NCBI GenBank assembly: GCA_019633425.1
Contig: WSUB01000433.1
Span: 1-11,224 of the forward strand
Direction of reading: 5' to 3'
Length of the DNA: 11,224 bases
Origin: Tulasnella sp. 424
Lineage: Eukaryota; Basidiomycota; Agaricomycetes; Cantharellales; Tulasnellaceae
The notes below the pieces were generated by a model. The model was not told the DNA's origin, made no database searches, and was given only the letters and a program-made list of their open reading frames with translations. Positions 7,805 through 11,224 of the stretch are shown here, piece after piece; the stretch's first letter is position 1; each line of letters starts with the position of its first letter. The position numbers and the translations under genes are program-made.

Positions 7805-9470
7805 TTAGAGGAATGGGAAACCCAAATACGCCGGACAGTCCGTCGTCCGGCTAGAGGAGCCACAGGTCTCAAGCTTTACAAGGTCATACTACTACGGTTT
7901 AATTTTGCGATATGCTCCCAACCTGGCGAGTGAATGGTCGCGACAGGTCCAACTCGTCATGGAACATCCACAGCCCGTCGTTCGCATCCCAACCCCATTT
8001 CTCCTCCGCCACCTTTTAAGCCGTGATACTTGTATCTTCCCTACTGGACCGACAAAGAAAGACTCCCACTCCCCGGTCCCCGCGTTTGTCCGGGTCCCAC
8101 CGCGGCGACACGTGGACCTACTACCTCTTGCGCTCGCAAGTGTCTGTCAATCTCAACCGTCATCGGACTTTCTGGCGTCACCAGTCCGTTGTCCGAAAGG
8201 AAGTGCGCGTTTGGATCTAACGGTGTTTACGACCCACAGCCGACAAAAAAGGGCATCCAGAATCGGAGGACCTTTACAAGCAATATGTACCTCCACCTCG
8301 ACCAGGTCCTGGAACCGCTCCAGTCGCGGTGACCTACAGCACGGGTCCTACAGGAAACCACCCCCAGGGCCGCCAAGCCCGCAGAGCCTCGGAACGGGTG
8401 AAGGAGTATTGTCTTCGGATACCTTCAGGGGGATTGCGCTGGTGGAAGGTCGGGGGATGCCCCTGCAACGTGGACGGGAACGAAGAATGGCCTAGCTAGT
8501 CCGACTGATTCTCAGCACACCGGGCAGCCACACGCGGCACGATCATCATGCTCGGGAACGCCACACCGAGGAACTGCGTGCGCTTCAGTGTTACAGCAGC
8601 GGACGGCTGAAGAGCGAAAATCCCGTATGGTTTTCATACCTCCTCCCCACCTTCGACGTACCCAGTTCCGTCGGTGGTACCGGTACCTATTCCACCTCCT
8701 GAGACGACCTGCTGCAGCGAGGATGGAAACTGCCACATCACCTGGGACGGGTCTTCCTGATCTACCAGACTCGCATAGAAAGTGGCACATCGGTGAAGGT
8801 CGTACCCATGGACAAGGTCATATCTCCAGCCTCCCCAGCTTCGGCCACCGGTCGACAGATACAAGCGAGCCGAGGAACCGTCGGTGCGAAGAAGTTCACC
8901 CCGGTCCTGACTTGGCCGTAGGAATCCGCTAAGGTCCCTACCTCGGAAGGCAAAGGATGGGTCCTGGTCAACGTCGAACCGAGTCGGATGGCGAGCTTGG
9001 GTGCTGCTGTGGTTGCGATGGCCGCCGCCGCCGCCAACGCGATAGCGGGGATTCTTTCAACGTCGAGCAGTCCCGCGACGAACAACACCGGGATGGTTCC
9101 GGAGGGAACGATGGAGTGGCCTTTGAAGACGTTCTCTCGTCGCCGGCATGTTCGAGACAACACTCGACGATTAACTCGCCTGTTGATCAGCACGCTGGGA
9201 CGAAGGTCTCCCCGGCGATATCGTCTTTGACGAGGCGTGAAGACAGTTTGAAGAAGCAGTAACGTTCTGGATTGAGCGACGACTAGCAAGAGAAGAAGCG
9301 GGAGTGGATCATCCAAGTCGAAGGGTGTGCATAAGAGAATGGCTTGCGAGCTGATTGTACAAATGGGGATGTACACCACGGAACCAACTGGAAAAAGCGG
9401 AGAGTTTGGAGTCTCGTTGCCGGTTTCGGATGATCGGTTGAACAAAAGGGGCGATTCTGCGGGTGCTGTT
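7805..9470 (+). pseudogene. Decayed or unresolved gene upstream of kinase, copy B
   Basis: This is the counterpart of 213-1958. Some frames are better kept than in A. One phase runs from about 8040 to 8481 with a single stop (TAA, 8218-8220), which lies in an intron-like context (CTAAC..CCCACAG), and ends with LRWWKVGGCPCNVDG. Another phase runs from 8703 to 9230 with a single TAG (8919-8921) at an acceptor-like CTGACTTGGCCGTAG; it includes IESGTSVKVVPMD, SPASPASA, GWVLVNVEPSRMASLGAAVV and STSSSPATNNTG. In other places copy B is worse: TGA (8700-8702) where A has CGA, and a 146-nt gap removing the end of the Ser/Lys-rich tail and its stop codon. Both copies therefore carry disabling differences, which favours decay in both, if it was ever one gene. 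Confidence 0.3.
8140..8242. repeat. 103-nt block identical in both units (copy B)
   Basis: Identical to 548-650. Immediately right of it the copies diverge at a poly-A stretch (one-nt length difference), and to the left at several substitutions within 30 nt. Confidence 0.85.
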
Positions 9471-9479
9471 GATGGTTAT

Positions 9480-10430
9480 GTTCACTGGCGTGGACATTTC
9501 GGAACCCCCTCTCTCGGAATGGGTTCTTTTTTCCTATTTCCTCCTGTATTTCCTCCGGGACTTCTTTTACTTCCATAGTCATCCAATTTCGTCCCACTCC
9601 CGTATGTGGTTCTATATCTCCATAGTCGCCAGACCCCCGTGAATCCATTGCATCGACGGATTGACTTTGCTGGACTTTTTCCTCTCTCACATTTGCCGCT
9701 TTATATGTCCTGTATGGTGCGTGCTTCGATTTCTCCTTTTCCTTGGACGAATTTACTCTTGCACTGTTTTCTTTTTCTTGGGCATGATGATTAAGGAAGT
9801 GAATAGAGTTGAGATATGCGTGTGGATGAGGTTACAAGTCCTGGAAACGAACTCGACACAGCCCGAGAATGGCATAGAGAGGCGGCATGTAAGGAATAAA
9901 ACGACTGGTGGAGAATGGGAGTCGTTCGCAAATAGAGGAATCGTCGATGAGGTTGTGCAGAGAAAAGGCTATTGGAGCGGAAACCAGGGCATCACAGTGT
10001 TGAAAGTTGCTGACTAAGCTTCGACTAGCAATTTGAGTTCAAAATAATGCTCAGTAAAGAGGTAATCTCTGTCATTTAGGAGCGTCGTGAACAAAGTGCC
10101 TGTGCGTCAAAGTTGTTGGTGTACATGCGGCAGTTGAGGAACCGTAGGTGCGGGAAAGGGTCGGTGTTTGGTCAGAACGTCCCGGTTTGTCAGGAAAGGC
10201 AATAGAACAAAAGACCATGTCAATCCGGCCCAAAGGTGATCTGGGTAGAGTTGCTTGCGTGGTCTGGCAACTTAGCTTGCAGTGCCAACCGTTTGTTTGT
10301 GCGAGATAGTGCCTCACGCGGCCGAACCTTATCGTTGGCCGAACTCGCTGAGAACATTAGGTCTAGACACTCTCTACAGCAGGCCTATTACCCTCATGAC
10401 TCTTCGTCCCGATCAGGACGTTAGAGACGT
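9480..10430. other. T-rich, apparently non-coding region upstream of kinase gene, copy B
   Basis: Aligns with 2030-3320 of unit A except for the 326-nt segment. The first 300 nt are T-rich, and the rest is about as conserved as the promoter-proximal DNA of unit A. No reading frame is shared with unit A. Confidence 0.6.
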
Positions 10431-10440
10431 CTTTTTATAC
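10431..10440 (+). promoter_or_regulatory. TATA box of kinase gene, copy B
   Basis: CTTTTTATAC at 115 nt before the start codon (10546), the same motif and spacing as in copy A. Confidence 0.6.
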
Positions 10441-10545
10441 CCTCCCACCCCCTTCAAACCCTCGACTCGTGTCCCCCCTGACCGGCGAGCTCCTTCCCGA
10501 CTGTAGTCTCATACACTTAATCAACGCCATCCCACCCATCGTTTG

Positions 10546-11224
10546 ATGCAAGGAAACGAAATCCATGAGGCCGACCCTCAGGCATCCGGGTCAGGTCAAG
10601 ATCCCCATCATGAGTTCCCGCTTAGCGCCAAACTAGTGCGTTCAGTCCGGGTCTCGAGGAGTGGTTGCAGCGAATCGCTGACAGGGTTTTGTGTTTGTAG
10701 CGGGCCAAGCTCGAGAACCTCGCCCAGTGGCGACTCGATCCTTCCTTGATCGAATTCCCTGGAGACGCCCAAAGGTTTCGTGGAGGATACGCAACGGTTT
10801 CTCAGGCACATCTAACTTCGCCTCCCGGTGGTCAAAGTTCCGAGCCAAAGGTTGTGTGGCGACAACCTCCTCATTGCCGGCAGAGCTAATGGTTGACCGA
10901 CTCACCTGCTCCAACAGGTTGTGGCCGTCAAGATGCTGAAGGTAGAACGTGATGCGGATATGGAACGCGTATTGGGGGTAAGACTCTCTTCCCCGATTGT
11001 CAAGCCTGACCGACATACTAACTTCTCTCTCAGTTGGCACTCAGAGAATCGAAATTCGTGGCCGAGCTTTCGCACCCCAACGTTGTTAGACTGGAAGGGT
11101 TCGTTGAAGATGCGTCCAAGCAGATGATATGGTTGGTCTTTCCATGGGAAGAAAACGGGAACTTGAGGGACTTTCTTGCATCTGGAGAATGGGAAATCCC
11201 TGAGCGAATCTCGCTGGTATGATC
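10546..11224 (+). CDS. TKL-like protein kinase, second copy (5' part, cut by window end)
   Basis: Exons 10546-10635, 10701-10850, 10918-10977 and 11034-11216 have exactly the lengths and phases of exons 1-4 of the copy at 3443, with the same GT..AG borders and a TACTAAC branch site in intron 3. A fourth donor (GTATGA) starts at 11217 and the window ends 8 nt later. The visible 161 residues include the glycine loop FRGGYATV, VAVK Lys85, alpha-C Glu105, HPN and the hinge region, all intact. Residue changes relative to copy A cluster in the N-terminal leader: D5E, T13A, S17G, Q25P, V32A, R54Q, E55R. The catalytic loop and any TPR part lie beyond the window. No disabling change is seen, so it is probably a functional paralogue. 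Confidence 0.88.

Larger units (their letters stand above)
7594..11224 (+). repeat. Tandem duplication, unit B (truncated by window end)
   Basis: Second copy of the segment seen from base 1. Relative to unit A it lacks a 146-nt segment (A 1884-2029) and has 4 nt in place of 326 nt (A 2411-2736), plus several 1-5 nt indels. The kinase gene in this unit keeps the same TATA box, start codon, exon lengths and intron positions as unit A, so this copy may also be functional as far as it is visible. Bases just left of 7594 cannot be compared because unit A begins at the window edge. Confidence 0.93.

Noticed and set aside
8762..9445. Minus-strand frame of 227 codons in unit B with hydrophobic Leu and Ala runs
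   Set aside because: In unit A the same frame is split by a 5-nt length difference near 1570 into two phases. The Ala and Leu runs mirror GC-rich and Lys/Glu-rich plus-strand codons. No domain is recognised, so I treat it as a shadow.

Overview
The window looks like nuclear DNA of a filamentous basidiomycete, most likely an Agaricomycete. The evidence is one clearly spliced gene with seven short introns (51-77 nt, GT..AG, with branch sites such as TACTAAC and CTGAC) whose product fuses a TKL-type protein kinase to a C-terminal TPR array, an architecture I associate with expanded gene families in Agaricomycetes (Cantharellales such as Tulasnella is a guess from memory only). There are no bacterial operon features, rRNA, tRNA or CRISPR.

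Layout: the window holds one and a half copies of a tandem segmental duplication. Unit A starts at or before base 1, and its first bases match those from 7594 on. The offset between copies shrinks from about 7593 at the left to 7103 at the kinase gene, because of a 146-nt gap in unit B and a 326-nt extra segment in unit A. Each unit has, in order: (i) about 2 kb of protein-like but broken reading frames (A about 213-1958, B about 7805-9470), best read as a decayed or unresolved gene, perhaps a small membrane protein; (ii) about 1.3 kb of T-rich, apparently non-coding DNA ending in a conserved TATA box; (iii) the kinase-TPR gene. In unit A that gene is complete (3443-5885, 8 exons, 670 codons). 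In unit B it is cut by the window end after exon 4 (10546-11224). Between the copies lie about 900 nt of spacer (5886-6790) and about 750 nt (6838-7593) of open but unassigned frames behind a candidate TATA box.

The kinase has the expected catalytic Lys, alpha-C Glu, catalytic-loop Asp, DFG and APE, but reads HGD instead of HRD (a non-RD kinase) and has an unusually long activation segment. The TPR half has seven 40-residue units, some almost identical at DNA level. A cytoplasmic signalling protein using TPRs to recruit partners is the natural reading, but substrate and partners cannot be told from the sequence. Comparing the copies, the kinase core evolves under protein-level constraint (9 of 11 changes in exon 4 are silent) while the upstream region carries frame-breaking indels and stop differences.
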